Program-made: the position numbers and the translations under genes
Assembly (NCBI GenBank): GCA_964036045.1
Contig: CAXIWF010000050.1
Span: forward strand, 58,793-122,792
Reading direction: 5' to 3'
DNA from: Eutreptiella sp. 'Long Island Sound 2002'
Lineage: Eukaryota > Euglenozoa > Euglenophyceae > Eutreptiales > Eutreptiaceae
DNA length: 64,000 nt
The notes under the pieces: generated by a model
The model's database searches: none
What the model was told of the DNA's origin: nothing
Seen by the model: only the letters and a program-made list of their open reading frames with translations
Shown here: positions 1-13,204 of the stretch, piece after piece
Layout of the letters: each line of letters begins with the position of its first letter
How positions within the stretch are numbered: the first letter of the stretch is position 1

Positions 1-178
1 TTCCGAGAATTTTCCGAGATTTTCCCGAGAATTTTCCGAGAATTTTCCGAGAATTTTCCGAGAATTTTCCGAGAATTTTCCGAGAATTTTCCGAGAATTT
101 TCCGAGAATTTTCCGAGAATTTTCCGAGAATTTTCTGAGAATTTTCCGAGAATTTTCCGAGAATTTTCCGAGAATTTT

Positions 179-620
179 CCCGAGAATTTTCCCGAGAATT
201 TTCCGAGAATTTTCCGAGAATTTTCCGAGAATTTTCCGAGAATTTTCCGAGAATTTTCCGAGAATTTTCCGAGAATTTTCTGAGAATTTTCCGAGAATTT
301 TCCGAGAATTTTCCGAGAATTTTTCCGTCAATTTTCCGAGAATTTTCCGAGAATTTTCCGAGAATTTTCCGAGAATTTTCCGAGAATTTTCCGAGAATTG
401 TCTGAGAATTTTCCGAGAATTTTCCAAGAATTTTCTGAGAATTTTCCGAGAATTTTCCGGGAATTTTCCGAGATTTTCCCGAGAATTTTCCGACAATTTT
501 CCGAGAATTTTCCGAGAATTTTCCGAGAATTTTCCGAGAATTTTTCGAGAATTTTCCGAGAATTTTCCGAGAATTTTTCGAGAATTTTCCGAGAATTTTC
601 CGAGAAGTTTCCGAGAATTT
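179..620. repeat. doubled-CCCGAG module (type copy, left domain)
   Basis: Two adjacent 12-bp units (CCCGAG at 179 and 191) are followed by about 130 bp of mostly consensus units, then TTTTTCCGTCAATT (12-bp unit, about 318), GTCTGAG (about 398), CCGGGAATT, GAGATTTTCCCGAG, TTTTTCGAG (about 541) and GAAGTTTCC (about 604). Further copies start at 10019, 11529, 13501, 14340 and 15784. This first copy has CCAAGAA at about 424 and a second TTTTTCGAG, which the others lack. The copy at 13501 lacks GAAGTTTCC. Confidence 0.82.
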
Positions 621-799
621 TCTGAGAATTTTCCGAGAATTTTCCGAGAATTTTCCGAGATTTTCCGAAGAATTTTCCGAGAATTTTCCGAGAATTTTCC
701 GAGAATTTTCCGAGAATTTTCCGAGAATTTTCCGAGAATTTTCCGAGAATTTTCCGAGAATTTTCCGAGAATTTTCCGAGAATTTTCCGAGAATTTTCC

Positions 800-3700
800 G
801 TCAATTTTCCGAGAATTTTCCGAGAATTTTCCGAGAATTTTCCGAGAATTTTCCGAGAATTTTCCGAGAATTTTCCGAGAATTTTCCGAGAATTTTCCGA
901 GAATTTTCTGGGAATTTTTTGAGAATTTTCTGAGAATTTTCTGAGAATTTTCCGAGAATTTTCCGAGAATTTTCCGAGAATTTTCCGAGAATTTTCCGGG
1001 AATTTTCCGAGAATTTTCTGAGAATTTTCCGACAATTTTCCGAGATTTTTCCGAGAATTTTCCGAGAATTTTCCGAGAATTTTCCGTCAATTTTGCGAGA
1101 ATTCTCCGAGAATTTTCCGAGAATTTTCCGAGAATTTTCCGAGAATTTTCCGAGAATTTTCCGAGAATTTTCGGAGAATTTTCCGAGATTTTCCCGAGAA
1201 TTTTCCGAGAATTTTCCGAGAATTTTCCGAGAATTTTCCGAGAATTTTCCGAGAATTTTCCGAGAATTTTCCGAGAATTTTCCGAGATTTTCCGAGAATT
1301 TTCTGAGAATTTTCCGAGAATTTTCCGAGAATTTTCCGAGATTTTCCTGAGAATTTTCCGAGAATTTTCCGAGAATTTTCCGAGAATTTTCCGAGAATTT
1401 TCCGAGAATTTTCCGAGAATTTTGCGAGGATTTTCCGAGAATTTTCCGAGAATTTTCCGTCAATTTTCCGAGAATTTTCCGAGAATTTTCCGAGAATTTT
1501 CTGTCAATTTTCCGAGAATTTTCCGAGAATTCTCCGAGAATTTTCCGAGAATTTTCCGAGAATTTTCCGAGAATTTTCTGGGAATTTTCTGAGAATTTTC
1601 TGAGAATTTTCCGAGAATTTTCCGAGAATTTTCCGAGAATTTTCCGAGAATTTTCCGAGAATTTTCCGAGAATTTTCCGAGAATTTTCTGAGAATTTTCC
1701 GAGAATTTTCCGAGAATTTTCCGAGATTTTTCCGAAAATTTTCCATGAATTTTCCGAGAATTTTCCGAGAATTTTCCGTCAATTTTCCGAGAATTTTCCA
1801 AGAATTTTCCGAGATTTTTCCGAGAATTTTCTGAGAATTTTCCGAGAATTTTCCGACGATTTTCTGAGAATTTTCCGAGAATTTTCCGAGAATTTTCCGT
1901 GAATTTTCCGAGAATTTTCCGAGAATTTTCCGAGAATTTATTGAGAATTTTCTGAGAATTTTCCGAGAATTTTCCGAGAATTTTCCGAGAATTTTCCGAG
2001 AATTTTCCGTCAATTTTCCGAGAATTTTCCGAGCATTTTCCGAGAATTTTCCGAGAATTTTCAGAGAATTTTCCGAGAATTGTCTGAGAATTTTCCGAGA
2101 ATTTTCCGAGAATTTTCTGAGAATTTTCCGAGAATTTTCCGAGAATTTTCCGAGATTTTCCCGAGAATTTTCCGAGAATTTTCCGAGAATTTTCCGAGAA
2201 TTTTCCGAGAATTTTCCGAGAATTTTCCGAGAATTTTCCGAGAATTTTCCGAGAATTTTCCGAGAATTTTCTGAGAATTTTCTGAGAATTTTCCGAGAAT
2301 TTTCCGAGATTTTCCCGAGAATTTTCCGAGAATTTTCCGAGAATTTTCCGAGAATTTTCCGAGAATTTTCCGAGAATTTTCCGAGAATTTTCCGAGAATT
2401 TTCCGAGAATTTTCCGTCAATTTTCCGAGAATTTTCCGAGAATTTTCGGAGAATTTTCCGTCAATTTTCCGAGAATTTTCCGAGAATTTTCCGAGAATTT
2501 TCCGAGAATTTTCCGAGAATTTTCCGAGAATTTTCCGAGAATTTTCCGAGAATTTTCCGTCAATTTTCCGAGAATTTTCCGAGAATTTTCTGGGAATTTT
2601 CCGAGAATTTTCTGAGAATTTTCCGAGAATTTTCCGAGAATTTTCCGAGAATTTTCCGAGAATTTTCCGAGAATTTTGCGGGAATTTTCCGAGAATTTTC
2701 TGAGAATTTTCCGAGAATTTTCCGAGAATTTTCCGAGAATTTTCCGAGAATTTTCCGAGAATTTTCCGAGAATTTTCCGTCAATTTTCCGAGAATTTTCT
2801 GAGAATTTTCTGAGAATTTTCCGAGAATTATCCGAGAATTTCCGAGAATTTTCTGAGAAATTTCCGAGAATTTTCCGAGATTTTCCGAGAATTTTCTGAG
2901 AATTTTCCGAGAATTTTCCGAGAATTTTCCGAGATTTTCCCGAGAATTTTCCGAGAATTTTCCGAGAATTTTCCGAGAATTTTCCGAGAATTTTCCGAGA
3001 ATTTTCCGAGAATTTTCCGAGAATTTTCCGAGAATTTTCCGAGAATTTTCCGTCAATTTTCCCAGAATTTTCCGAGAATTTTCCGAGAATTTTCCGTCAA
3101 TTTTCCGAGAATTTTCCGAGAATTTTCCGAGAATTTTCCGAGAATTTTCCGAGAATTTTCCGAGAATTTTCCGAGAATTTTCGGAGAATTTTCCGAGAAT
3201 TTTCTGAGAATTTTCCGAGAATTTTCCGAGAATTTTCCGAGAATTTTCCGAAAATTTTCCGTCAATTTTCCGAGATTTTTCCGAGAATTTTCTGAGAATT
3301 TTCCGAGAATTTTCCGACGATTTTCTGAGAATTTTCCGAGAATTTTCCGAGAATTTTCCGTCAATTTTCCGATAATTTTCCGAGAATTTTCCGAGAATTT
3401 TCCGAGAATTTTCCGAGAATTTTCCGAGAATTTTCCGAGAATTTTCCGAGAATTTTCCGAGAATTTTCCGAGAATTTTCCGAGATTTTTCCGAGAATTTT
3501 CTGAGAATTTTCCCAGAATTTTCCAAGAAATTTCCGAGATTTTTCCGAAAATTTTCCAAGAATTTTCCGAGAATTTTCCGAGAATTTTCCGTCAATTTTC
3601 CGAGAATTTTCCAAGAATTTTCCGAGATTTTTCCGAGAATTTTCTGAGAATTTTCCGAGAATTTTCCGACGATTTTCTGAGAATTTTCCGAGAATTTTCC

Positions 3701-3950
3701 GAGAATTTTCCGTGAATTTTCCGAGAATTTTCCGAGAATTTTCCGAGAATTTTCCGAGAATTTTCCGTCAATTTTCCGAGAATTTTCCAAGAATTTTCCG
3801 AGATTTTTCCGAGAATTTTCTGAGAATTTTCCGAGAATTTTCCGACGATTTTCTGAGAATTTTCCGAGAATTTTCCGAGAATTTTCCGTGAATTTTCCGA
3901 GAATTTTCCGAGAATTTTCCGAGAATTTATTGAGAATTTTCTGAGAATTT
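800..3950. repeat. left HOR, copy 1 (~3.2 kb)
   Basis: The ordered variant units are TTTTGCGAG (1091), CCTGAG (1346), paired GTCAATT (1459/1503), CCATGAA (1744), CGACGATT (1856), TTATTGAG (1938), ATTATCC (2828), GTCAATTTTCCCAG (3052), CGACGATT (3316, 3668, 3842) and TTATTGAG (3928). The same order recurs 3,253 to 3,374 bp downstream. The offset is 3,340 over most of its length. Edges are approximate because they lie in runs of consensus units. Confidence 0.85.
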
Positions 3951-4049
3951 TCCGAGAATTTTCCGAGAATTTTCCGAAAATTTTCCGAGAATTTTCCGAG
4001 AATTTTCCGAGAATTTTCCGAGAATTTTCCGAGAATTTTCCGAGAATTT

Positions 4050-7000
4050 TCTGAGACCTTTCCGAGAATTTTCCGAGAATTTTCCGAGAATTTTCCGAGA
4101 ATTTTCCGAGAATTTTCCGAGAATTTTCCGAGAATTTTCCGAGAATTTTCCGAGAATTTTCTGGGAATTTTTTGAGAATTTTCTGAGAATTTTCTGAGAA
4201 TTTTCCGAGAATTTTCCGAGAATTTTCCGAGAATTTTCCGAGAATTTTCCGGGAATTTTCCGAGAATTTTCTGAGAATTTTCCGAGAATTTTCCGAGATT
4301 TTTCCGAGAATTTTCCGAGAATTTTCCGAGAATTTTCCGTCAATTTTGCGAGAATTTTCCGAGAATTTTCCGAGAATTTTCCGAGAATTTTCCGAGAATT
4401 TTCCGAGAATTTTCCGAGAATTTTCCGAGAATTTTCCGAGATCTTTCCGAGAATTTTCCGAGATTTTCCGAGAATTTTCTGAGAATTTTCCGAGAATTTT
4501 CCGAGAATTTTCCGAGATTTTCTTGAGAATTTTCCGAGAATTTTCCGAGAATTTTCCGAGATTTTTCCGAGAATTTTCCGAGAATTTTCCGAGAATTTTC
4601 CGAGAATTTTCCGAGAATTTTCCGAGATTTTCCGAGAATTTTCTGAGAATTTTCCGAGAATTTTCCGAGAATTTTCCGAGATTTTCTTGAGAATTTTCCG
4701 AGAATTTTCCGAGAATTTTCCGAGAATTTTCCGAGAATTTTCCGAGAATTTTCCGAGAATTTTCCGAGGATTTTCCGAGAATTTTCCGAGAATTTTCCGT
4801 CAATTTTCCGAGAATTTTCCGAGAATTTTCCGAGAATTTTCCGTCAATTTTCCGAGAATTTTCCGAGAATTCTCCGAGAATTTTCCGAGAATTTTCCGAG
4901 AATTTTCCGAGAATTTTCTGGGAATTTTCCGAGAATTTTCTGAGAATTTTCCGAGAATTTTCCGAGAATTTTCCGAGAATTTTCCGAGAATTTTCCGAGA
5001 ATTTTCCGAGAATTTTCCGAGAATTTTCTGAGAATTTTCCGAGAATTTTCCGAGAATTTTCCGAGATTTTTCCGAAAATTTTCCATGAATTTTCCGAGAA
5101 TTTTCCGAGAATTTTCCGTCAATTTTCCGAGAATTTTCCAAGAATTTTCCGAGATTTTTCCGAGAATTTTCTGAGAATTTTCCGAGAATTTTCCGACGAT
5201 TTTCTGAGAATTTTCCGAGAATTTTCCGAGAATTTTCCGTGAATTTTCCGAGAATTTTCCGAGAATTTTCCGAGAATTTATTGAGAATTTTCTGAGAATT
5301 TTCCGAGAATTTTCCGAGAATTTTCCGAGAATTTTCCGAGAATTTTCCGTCAATTTTCCGAGAATTTTCCGAGCATTTTCCGAGAATTTTCCGAGAATTT
5401 TCAGAGAATTTTCCGAGAATTGTCTGAGAATTTTCCGAGAATTTTCCGAGAATTTTCTGAGAATTTTCCGAGAATTTTCCGAGAATTTTCCGAGATTTTC
5501 CAAAGAATTTTCCGAGAATTTTCCGAGAATTTTCCGAGAATTTTCCGAGAATTTTCCGAGAATTTTCCGAGAATTTTCCGAGAATTTTCCGAGAATTTTC
5601 CGAGAATTTTCTGAGAATTTTCCGAGAATTTTCCGAGAATTTTCCGAGATTTTCCCGAGAATTTTCCGAGAATTTTCCGAGAATTTTCCGAGAATTTTCC
5701 GAGAATTTTCCGAGAATTTTCCGAGAATTTTCCGAGAATTTTCCGAGAATTTTCTGTCAATTTTCCGAGAATTTTCCGAGAATTTTCGGAGAATTTTCCG
5801 TCAATTTTCCGAGAATTTTCCGAGAATTTTCCGAGAATTTTCCGAGAATTTTCCGAGAATTTTCCGAGAATTTTCCGAGAATTTTCCGAGAATTTTCCGT
5901 CAATTTTCCGAGAATTTTCCGAGAATTTTCTGGGAATTTTCCGAGAATTTTCTGAGAATTTTCCGAGAATTTTCCGAGAATTTTCCGAGAATTTTCCGAG
6001 AATTTTCCGAGAATTTTGCGGGAATTTTCCGAGAATTTTCTGAGAATTTTCCGAGAATTTTCCGAGAATTTTCCGAGAATTTTCCGAGAATTTTCCGAGA
6101 ATTTTCCGAGAATTTTCCGTCAATTTTCCGAGAATTTTCTGAGAATTTTCTGAGAATTTTCCGAGAATTATCCGAGAATTTCCGAGAATTTTCTGAGAAT
6201 TTTCCGAGAATTTTCCGAGATTTTCCGAGAATTTTCTGAGAATTTTCCGAGAATTTTCCGAGAATTTTCCGAGATTTTCCCGAGAATTTTCCGAGAATTT
6301 TCCGAGAATTTTCCGAGATCTTTCCGAGAATTTTCCGAGAATTTTCCGAGAATTTTCCGAGAATTTTCCGAGAATTTTCCCGAGAATTTTCCGTCAATTT
6401 TCCCAGAATTTTCCGAGAATTTTCCGAGAATTTTCCGTCAATTTTCCGAGAATTTTCCGAGAATTTTCCGAGAATTTTCCGAGAATTTTCCGAGAATTTT
6501 CCGAGAATTTTCCGAGAATTTTCCGAGAATTTTCGGAGAATTTTCCGAGAATTTTCTGAGAATTTTCCGAGAATTTTCCGAGAATTTTCCGAGAATTTTC
6601 CGAAAATTTTCCGTCAATTTTCCGAGATTTTTCCGAGAATTTTCTGAGAATTTTCCGAGAATTTTCCGACGATTTTCTGAGAATTTTCCGAGAATTTTCC
6701 GAGAATTTTCCGTCAATTTTCCGAGAATTTTCCGAGAATTTTCCGAGAATTTTCCGAGAATTTTCCGAGAATTTTCCGAGAATTTTCCGAGAATTTTCCG
6801 AGAATTTTCCGAGAATTTTCCGAGAATTTTCCGAGAATTTTCCGAGATTTTTCCGAGATTTTTCCGAGAATTTTCTGAGAATTTTCCGAGAATTTTCCAA
6901 GAAATTTCCGAGATTTTTCCGAAAATTTTCCAAGAATTTTCCGAGAATTTTCCGAGAATTTTCCGTCAATTTTCCGAGAATTTTCCAAGAATTTTCCGAG

Positions 7001-7330
7001 ATTTTTCCGAGAATTTTCTGAGAATTTTCCGAGAATTTTCCGACGATTTTCTGAGAATTTTCCGAGAATTTTCCGAGAATTTTCCGTGAATTTTCCGAGA
7101 ATTTTCCGAGAATTTTCCGAGAATTTTCCGAGAATTTTCCGTCAATTTTCCGAGAATTTTCCAAGAATTTTCCGAGATTTTTCCGAAAATTTTCTGAGAA
7201 TTTTCCGAGAATTTTCCGACGATTTTCTGAGAATTTTCCGAGAATTTTCCGAGAATTTTCCGTGAATTTTCCGAGAATTTTCCGAGAATTTTCCGAGAAT
7301 TTATTGAGAATTTACTCAGAATTTTCCGAG
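4050..7330. repeat. left HOR, copy 2 (~3.3 kb)
   Basis: This is a tandem copy of 800-3950. Matching markers are TTTTGCGAG 4344, CTTGAG 4686 (CCTGAG in copy 1), CCATGAA 5083, TTATTGAG 5278, ATTATCC 6168, GTCAATTTTCCCAG 6393, CGACGATT 6668/7042/7216 and TTATTGAG 7302. About 87 bp are extra near 4,440-4,690, where a GAGATTTTCC...CTTGAG string is present twice. That extra stretch explains the change of offset from 3,253 to 3,340. The end carries a private TTTACTCAGAATT unit at about 7,311. Confidence 0.85.
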
Positions 7331-7339
7331 AATTTTCCG

Positions 7340-9550
7340 AGAATTTTCCGAAAATTTTCCGAGAATTTTCCGAGAATTTTCCGAGAATTTTCCGAGAATT
7401 TTCTGAGAATTTTCCGAGAATTTTCTGAGAATTTTCCGAGAATTTTCCGAGAATTTTCCGAGAATTTTCCGAGAATTTTCCGTCAATTTTCCGAGAATTT
7501 TCCGAGAATTTTCCGAGAATCTTCCGAGAATTTTCCGAGAATTTTCCGAGAATTGTCTGAGAATTTTCCGAGAATTTTCCGAGAATTTTCTGAGAATTTT
7601 CCGAGAATTTTCCGAGAATTTTCCGAGATTTTCCCGAGAATTTTCCGAGAATTTTCCGAGAATTTTCCGAGATTTTTCCGAAAATTTTCCATGAAATTTC
7701 CGAGAATTTTCCGAGAATTTTCCGTCAATTTTCCGAGAATTTTCCAAGAATTTTCCGAGATTTTTCCGAGAATTTTCTGAGAATTTTCCGAGAATTTTCC
7801 GACGATTTTCTGAGAATTTTCCGAGAATTTTCCGAGAATTTTCCGTGAATTTTCCGAGAATTTTCCGAGAATTTTCCGAGAATTTATTGAGAATTTTCTG
7901 AGAATTTTCCGAGAATTTTCCGAGAATTTTCCGAGAATTTTCCGAGAATTTTCCGTCAATTTTCCGAGAATTTTCCGAGCATTTTCCGAGAATTTTCCGA
8001 GAATTTTCAGAGAATTTTCCGAGAATTGTCTGAGAATTTTCCGAGATTTTTCCGAGAATTTTCTGAGAATTTTCCGAGAATTTTCCGAGAATTTTCCGAG
8101 ATTTTCCCGAGAATTTTCCGAGAATTTTCCGAGAATTTTCCGAGAATTTTCCGAGAATTTTCCGAGAATTTTCCGAGAATTTTCCGAGAATTTTCCGAGA
8201 ATTTTCTGGGAATTTTCCGAGGATTTTCTGAGAATTTTCCGAGAATTTTCCGAGAATTTTCCGAGAATTTTCCGAGAATTTTCCGAGAATTTTGCGGGAA
8301 TTTTCCGAGAATTTTCTGAGAATTTTCCGAGAATTTTCCGAGAATTTTCCGAGAATTTTCCGAGAATTTTCCGAGAATTTTCCGAGAATTTTCCGTCAAT
8401 TTTCCGAGAATTTTCTGAGAATTTTCTGAGAATTTTCCGAGAATTATCCGAGAATTTCCGAGAATTTTCTGAGAATTTTCCGAGAATTTTCCGAGATTTT
8501 CCGAGAATTTTCTGAGAATTTTCCGAGAATTTTCCGAGATTTTCCCGAGAATTTTCCGAGAATTTTCCGAGAATTTTCCGAGAATTTTCCGAGAATTTTC
8601 CGAGAATTTTCCGAGAATTTTCCGAGAATTTTCCGAGAATTTTCCGAGAATTTTCCGTCAATTCTCCCAGAATTGTCCGAGAATTTTCCGAGAATTTTCC
8701 GTCAATTTTCCGAGAATTTTCCGAGAATTTTCCGAGAATTTTCCGAGAATTTTCCGAGAATTTTCCGAGAATTTTCCGAGAATTTTCGGAGAATTTTCCG
8801 AGAATTTTCTGAGAATTTTCCGAGAATTTTCCGAGAATTTTCCGAGAATTTTCCGAAAATTTTCCGTCAATTTTCCGAGATTTTTCCGAGAATTTTCTGA
8901 GAATTTTCCGAGAATTTTCCGACGATTTTCTGAGAATTTTCCGAGAATTTTCCGAGAATTTTCCGTCAATTTTCCGAGAATTTTCCGAGAATTTTCCGAG
9001 AATTTTCCGAGAATTTTCCGAGAATTTTCCGAGAATTTTCCGAGAATTTTCCGAGAATTTTCCGAGAATTTTCCGAGAATTTTCCGAGAATTTTCCGAGA
9101 ATTTTCCGAGATTTTTCCGAGAATTTTCTGAGAATTTTCCGAGAATTTTCCAAGAAATTTCCGAGATTTTTCCGAAAATTTTCCAAGAATTTTCCGAGAA
9201 TTTTCCGAGAATTTTCCGTCAATTTTCCGAGAATTTTCCGAGAATTTTCTGAGAATTTTCCGAGAATTTTCCGACGATTTTCTGAGAATTTTCCGAGAAT
9301 TTTCCGAGAATTTTCCGTGAATTTTCCGAGAATTTTGCGAGAATTTTCCGAGAATTTTCCGAGAATTTTCCGTCAATTTTCCGAGAATTTTCCAAGAATT
9401 TTCCGAGATTTTTCCGAGAATTTTCTGAGAATTTTCCGAGAATTTTCCGACGATTTTCTGAGAATTTTCCGAGAATTTTCCGAGAATTTTCCGTGAATTT
9501 TCCGAGAATTTTCCGAGAATTTTCCGAGAATTTATTGAGAATTTTCTGAG
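7340..9550. repeat. left HOR, copy 3 (shortened, ~2.2 kb)
   Basis: The same marker order continues: CCATGAA (7691), CGACGATT (7799), TTATTGAG (7883), ATTATCC (8442), GTCAATTTTCCCAG (8657), CGACGATT (8928, 9269, 9447) and TTATTGAG (9531). Relative to copy 2 the offset falls from about 2,606 to about 2,230, so roughly 0.3-0.4 kb was lost in the first half. The TTTTGCGAG...CCTGAG part at the start of copies 1 and 2 is missing. Confidence 0.75.
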
Positions 9551-11019
9551 AATTTTCCGAGAATTTTCCGAGAATTTTCCGAAAATTTTCCGAGAATTTT
9601 CCGAGAATTTTCCGAGAATTTTCCGAGAATTTTCCGAGAATTTTCCGAGAATTTTCTGAGAATTTTCCGAGAATTTTCCGAGAATTTTCGGAGAATTTTC
9701 CGAGAATTTTCCGTCAATTTTCCGAGAATTTTCCGAGAATTTTCCGAGAATTTTCCGAGAATTTTCCGAGAATTTTCCGAGAATTGTCTGAGAATTTTCC
9801 GAGAATTTTCCGAGAATTTTCTGAGAATTTTCCGAGAATTTTCCGAGAATTTTCCGAGATTTTCCCGAGAATTTTCCGAGAATTTTCCGAGAATTTTCAG
9901 AGAATTTTCCGAAAATTTTCCGAGAATTTTCCGAGAATTTTCCGAGAATTTTCCGAGAATTTTCCGAGAATTTTCTGAGAATTTTCCGAGAATTTTCCGA
10001 GAATTTTCCGAGAATTTTCCCGAGAATTTTCCCGAGAATTTTCCGAGAATTTTCCGAGAATTTTCCGAGAATTTTCCGAGAATTTTCCGAGAATTTTCCG
10101 AGAATTTTCCGAGAATTTTCTGAGAATTTTCCGAGAATTTTCCGAGAATTTTCCGAGAATTTTTCCGTCAATTTTCCGAGAATTTTCCGAGAATTTTCCG
10201 AGAATTGTCTGAGAATTTTCCGAGAATTTTCCGAGAATTTTCTGAGAATTTTCCGAGAATTTTCCGGGAATTTTCCGAGATTTTCCCGAGAATTTTCCGA
10301 GAATTTTCCGAGAATTTTCCGAGAATTTTCCGAGAATTTTCCGAGAATTTTTCGAGAATTTTCCGAGAATTTTCCGAGAAGTTTCCGAGAATTTTCCGAG
10401 AATTTTCCGAGAATTTTCCGAGAATTTTCCGAGATTTTCCCGAGAATTTTCCGAGAATTTTCTGGGAATTTTTTGAGAATTTTCTGAGAATTTTCTGAGA
10501 ATTTTCCGAGAATTTTCTGAGAATTTTCCGAGAATTTTCCGAGATTTTCCCGAGAATTTTCCGAGAATTTTCCGAGAATTTTCCGAGAATTTTCCGTCAA
10601 TTTTCCCAGAATTGTCCGAGAATTTTCCGAGAATTTTCCGTCAATTTTCCGAGAATTTTCCGAGAATTTTCCGAGAATTTTCCGAGAATTTTCCGAGAAT
10701 TTTCCGAGAATTTTCCGAGAATTTTCCGAGAATTTTCGGAGAATTTTCCGAGAAGTTTCTGAGAATTTTCCGAGAATTTTCCGAGAATTTTCCGAGAATT
10801 TTCCGAAAATTTTCCGTCAATTTTCCGAGATTTTTCCGAGAATTTTCTGAGAATTTTCCGAGAATTTTCCGACGATTTTCTGAGAATTTTCCGAGAATTT
10901 TCCGAGAATTTTCCGTCAATTTTCCGAGAATTTTCCGAGAATTTTCCGAGAATTTTCCGAGAATTTTCCGAGAATTTTCCGAGAATTTTCCGAGAATTTT
11001 CCGAGAATTTTCCGAGAAT
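9510..11019. repeat. 1.51-kb tandem duplication, copy 1
   Basis: All variant markers recur exactly 1,510 bp downstream: TTATTGAG (9531), GTCTGAG (about 9,787), doubled CCCGAG (10019), TTTTTCCGTC (about 10,164), GTCTGAG (about 10,208), CTGGGAATTTTTTGAG (about 10,459), GTCAATTTTCCCAG (10596) and GACGATT (10871). The identical offset across the whole length means no net indel since duplication. Boundaries are set within consensus runs. Confidence 0.9.
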
Positions 11020-12529
11020 TTTCCGAGAATTTTCCGAGAATTTATTGAGAATTTTCTGAGAATTTTCCGAGAATTTTCCGAGAATTTTCCGAAAATTTTC
11101 CGAGAATTTTCCGAGAATTTTCCGAGAATTTTCCGAGAATTTTCCGAGAATTTTCCGAGAATTTTCTGAGAATTTTGCGAGAATTTTCCGAGAATTTTCG
11201 GAGAATTTTCCGAGAATTTTCCGTCAATTTTCCGAGAATTTTCCGAGAATTTTCCGAGAATTTTCCGAGAATTTTCCGAGAATTTTCCGAGAATTGTCTG
11301 AGAATTTTCCGAGAATTTTCCGAGAAGTTTCTGAGAATTTTCCGAGAATTTTCCGAGAATTTTCCGAGATTTTCCCGAGAATTTTCCGAGAATTTTCCGA
11401 GAATTTTCAGAGAATTTTCCGAAAATTTTCCGAGAATTTTCCGAGAATTTTCCGAGAATTTTCCGAGGGTTTTCCGAGAATTTTCTGAGAATTTTCCGAG
11501 AATTTTCCGAGAATTTTCCGAGAATTTTCCCGAGAATTTTCCCGAGAATTTTCCGAGAATTTTCCGAGAATTTTCCGAGAATTTTCCGAGAATTTTCCGA
11601 GAATTTTCCGAGAATTTTCCGAGAATTTTCTGAGAATTTTCCGAGAATTTTCCGAGAATTTTCCGAGAATTTTTCCGTCAATCTTCCGAGAATTTTCCGA
11701 GAATTTTCCGAGAATTGTCTGAGAATTTTCCGAGAATTTTCCGAGAATTTTCTGAGAATTTTCCGAGAATTTTCCGGGAATTTTCCGAGATTTTCCCGAG
11801 AATTTTCCGAGAATTTTCCGAGAATTTTCCGAGAATTTTCCGAGAATTTTCCGAGAATTTTTCGAGAATTTTCCGAGAATTTTCCGAGAAGTTTCCGAGA
11901 ATTTTCCGAGAATTTTCCGAGAATTTTCCGAGAATTTTCCGAGATTTTCCCGAGAATTTTCCGAGAATTTTCAGGGAATTTTTTGAGAATTTTCTGAGAA
12001 TTTTCTGAGAATTTTCCGAGAATTTTCTGAGAATTTTCCGAGAATTTTCCGAGATTTTCCCGAGAATTTTCCGAGAATTTTCCGAGAATTTTCCGAGAAT
12101 TTTCCGTCAATTTTCCCAGAATTGTCCGAGAATTTTCCGAGAATTTTCCGTTAATTTTCCGAGAAATTTCCGAGAATTTTCCGAGAATTTTCCGAGAATT
12201 TTCCGAGAATTTTCCGAGAATTTTCCGAGAATTTTCCGAGAATTTTCGGAGAATTTTCCGAGAATTTTCTGAGAATTTTCCGAGAATTTTCCGAGAATTT
12301 TCCGAGAATTTTCCGAAAATTTTCCGTCAATTTTCCGAGATTTTTCCGAGAATTTTCTGAGAATTTTCCGAGAATTTTCCGACGATTTTCTGAGAATTTT
12401 CCGAGAATTTTCCGAGAATTTTCCGTCAATTTTCCGAGAATTTTCCGAGAATTTTCCGAGAATTTTCCGAGAATTTTCCGAGAATTTTCCGAGAATTTTC
12501 CGAGAATTTTCCGAGAATTTTCCGAGAAT
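11020..12529. repeat. 1.51-kb tandem duplication, copy 2
   Basis: This is the downstream partner of 9510-11019, with markers at 11041, 11529, 11970, 12106, 12381 and 12425, all offset by 1,510. It differs by scattered substitutions. GAAGTTTCTGAG lies at about 11,325 where copy 1 has GAATTTTCTGAG, TTCAGGG is at about 11,970 instead of TTCTGGG, and GAGGGTTTT occurs at about 11,466. The reverse case, GAAGTTTCTGAG only in the first copy, is at about 10,751. A handful of differences in 1.5 kb points to a recent duplication. Confidence 0.9.
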
Positions 12530-13204
12530 TTTCCGAGAATTTTCCGAGAATTTTCCGAGAATTTTCCGAGAGTTTTCCGAGAATTTTCTGAGAATTTTCC
12601 GAGAATTTTCCAAGAAATTTCCGAGATTTTTCCGAAAATTTTCCAAGAATTTTCCGAGAATTTTCCGAGAATTTTCCGTCAATTTTCCGAGAATTTTCCA
12701 AGAATTTTCCGAGATTTTTCCGAGAATTTTCTGAGAATTTTCCGAGAATTTTCCGACGATTTTCTGAGAATTTTCCGAGAATTTTCCGAGAATTTTCCGT
12801 GAATTTTCCGAGAATTTTCCGAGAATTTTCCGAGAATTTTCCGAGAATTTTCCGTCAATTTTCCGAGAATTTTCCAAGAATTTTCCGAGATTTTTCCGAG
12901 AATTTTCTGAGAATTTTCCGAGAATTTTCCGACGATTTTCTGAGAATTTTCCGAGAATTTTCCGAGAATTTTCCGTGAATTTTCCGAGAATTTTCCGAGA
13001 ATTTTCCGAGAATTTATTGAGAATTTTCTGAGAATTTTCCGAGAATTTTCCGAGAATTTTCCGAAAATTTTCCGAGAATTTTCCGAGAATTTTCCGAGAA
13101 TTTTCCGAGAATTTTCCGAGAATTTTCTGAGAATTTTCTGAGAATTTTCCGAGAATTTTCCGAGAATTTTCCGAGAATTTTCCGAGAATTTTCCGTCAAT
13201 TTTC

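Noticed and set aside
1504-2013. ATG codons in frame (CCATGAA units on the - strand, e.g. about 1,744, 5,083, 17,273)
   Set aside because: The ATG is a single variant unit copied with the HOR, replaced by CCAAGAA in the right domain, and leads into the same repeat peptide.
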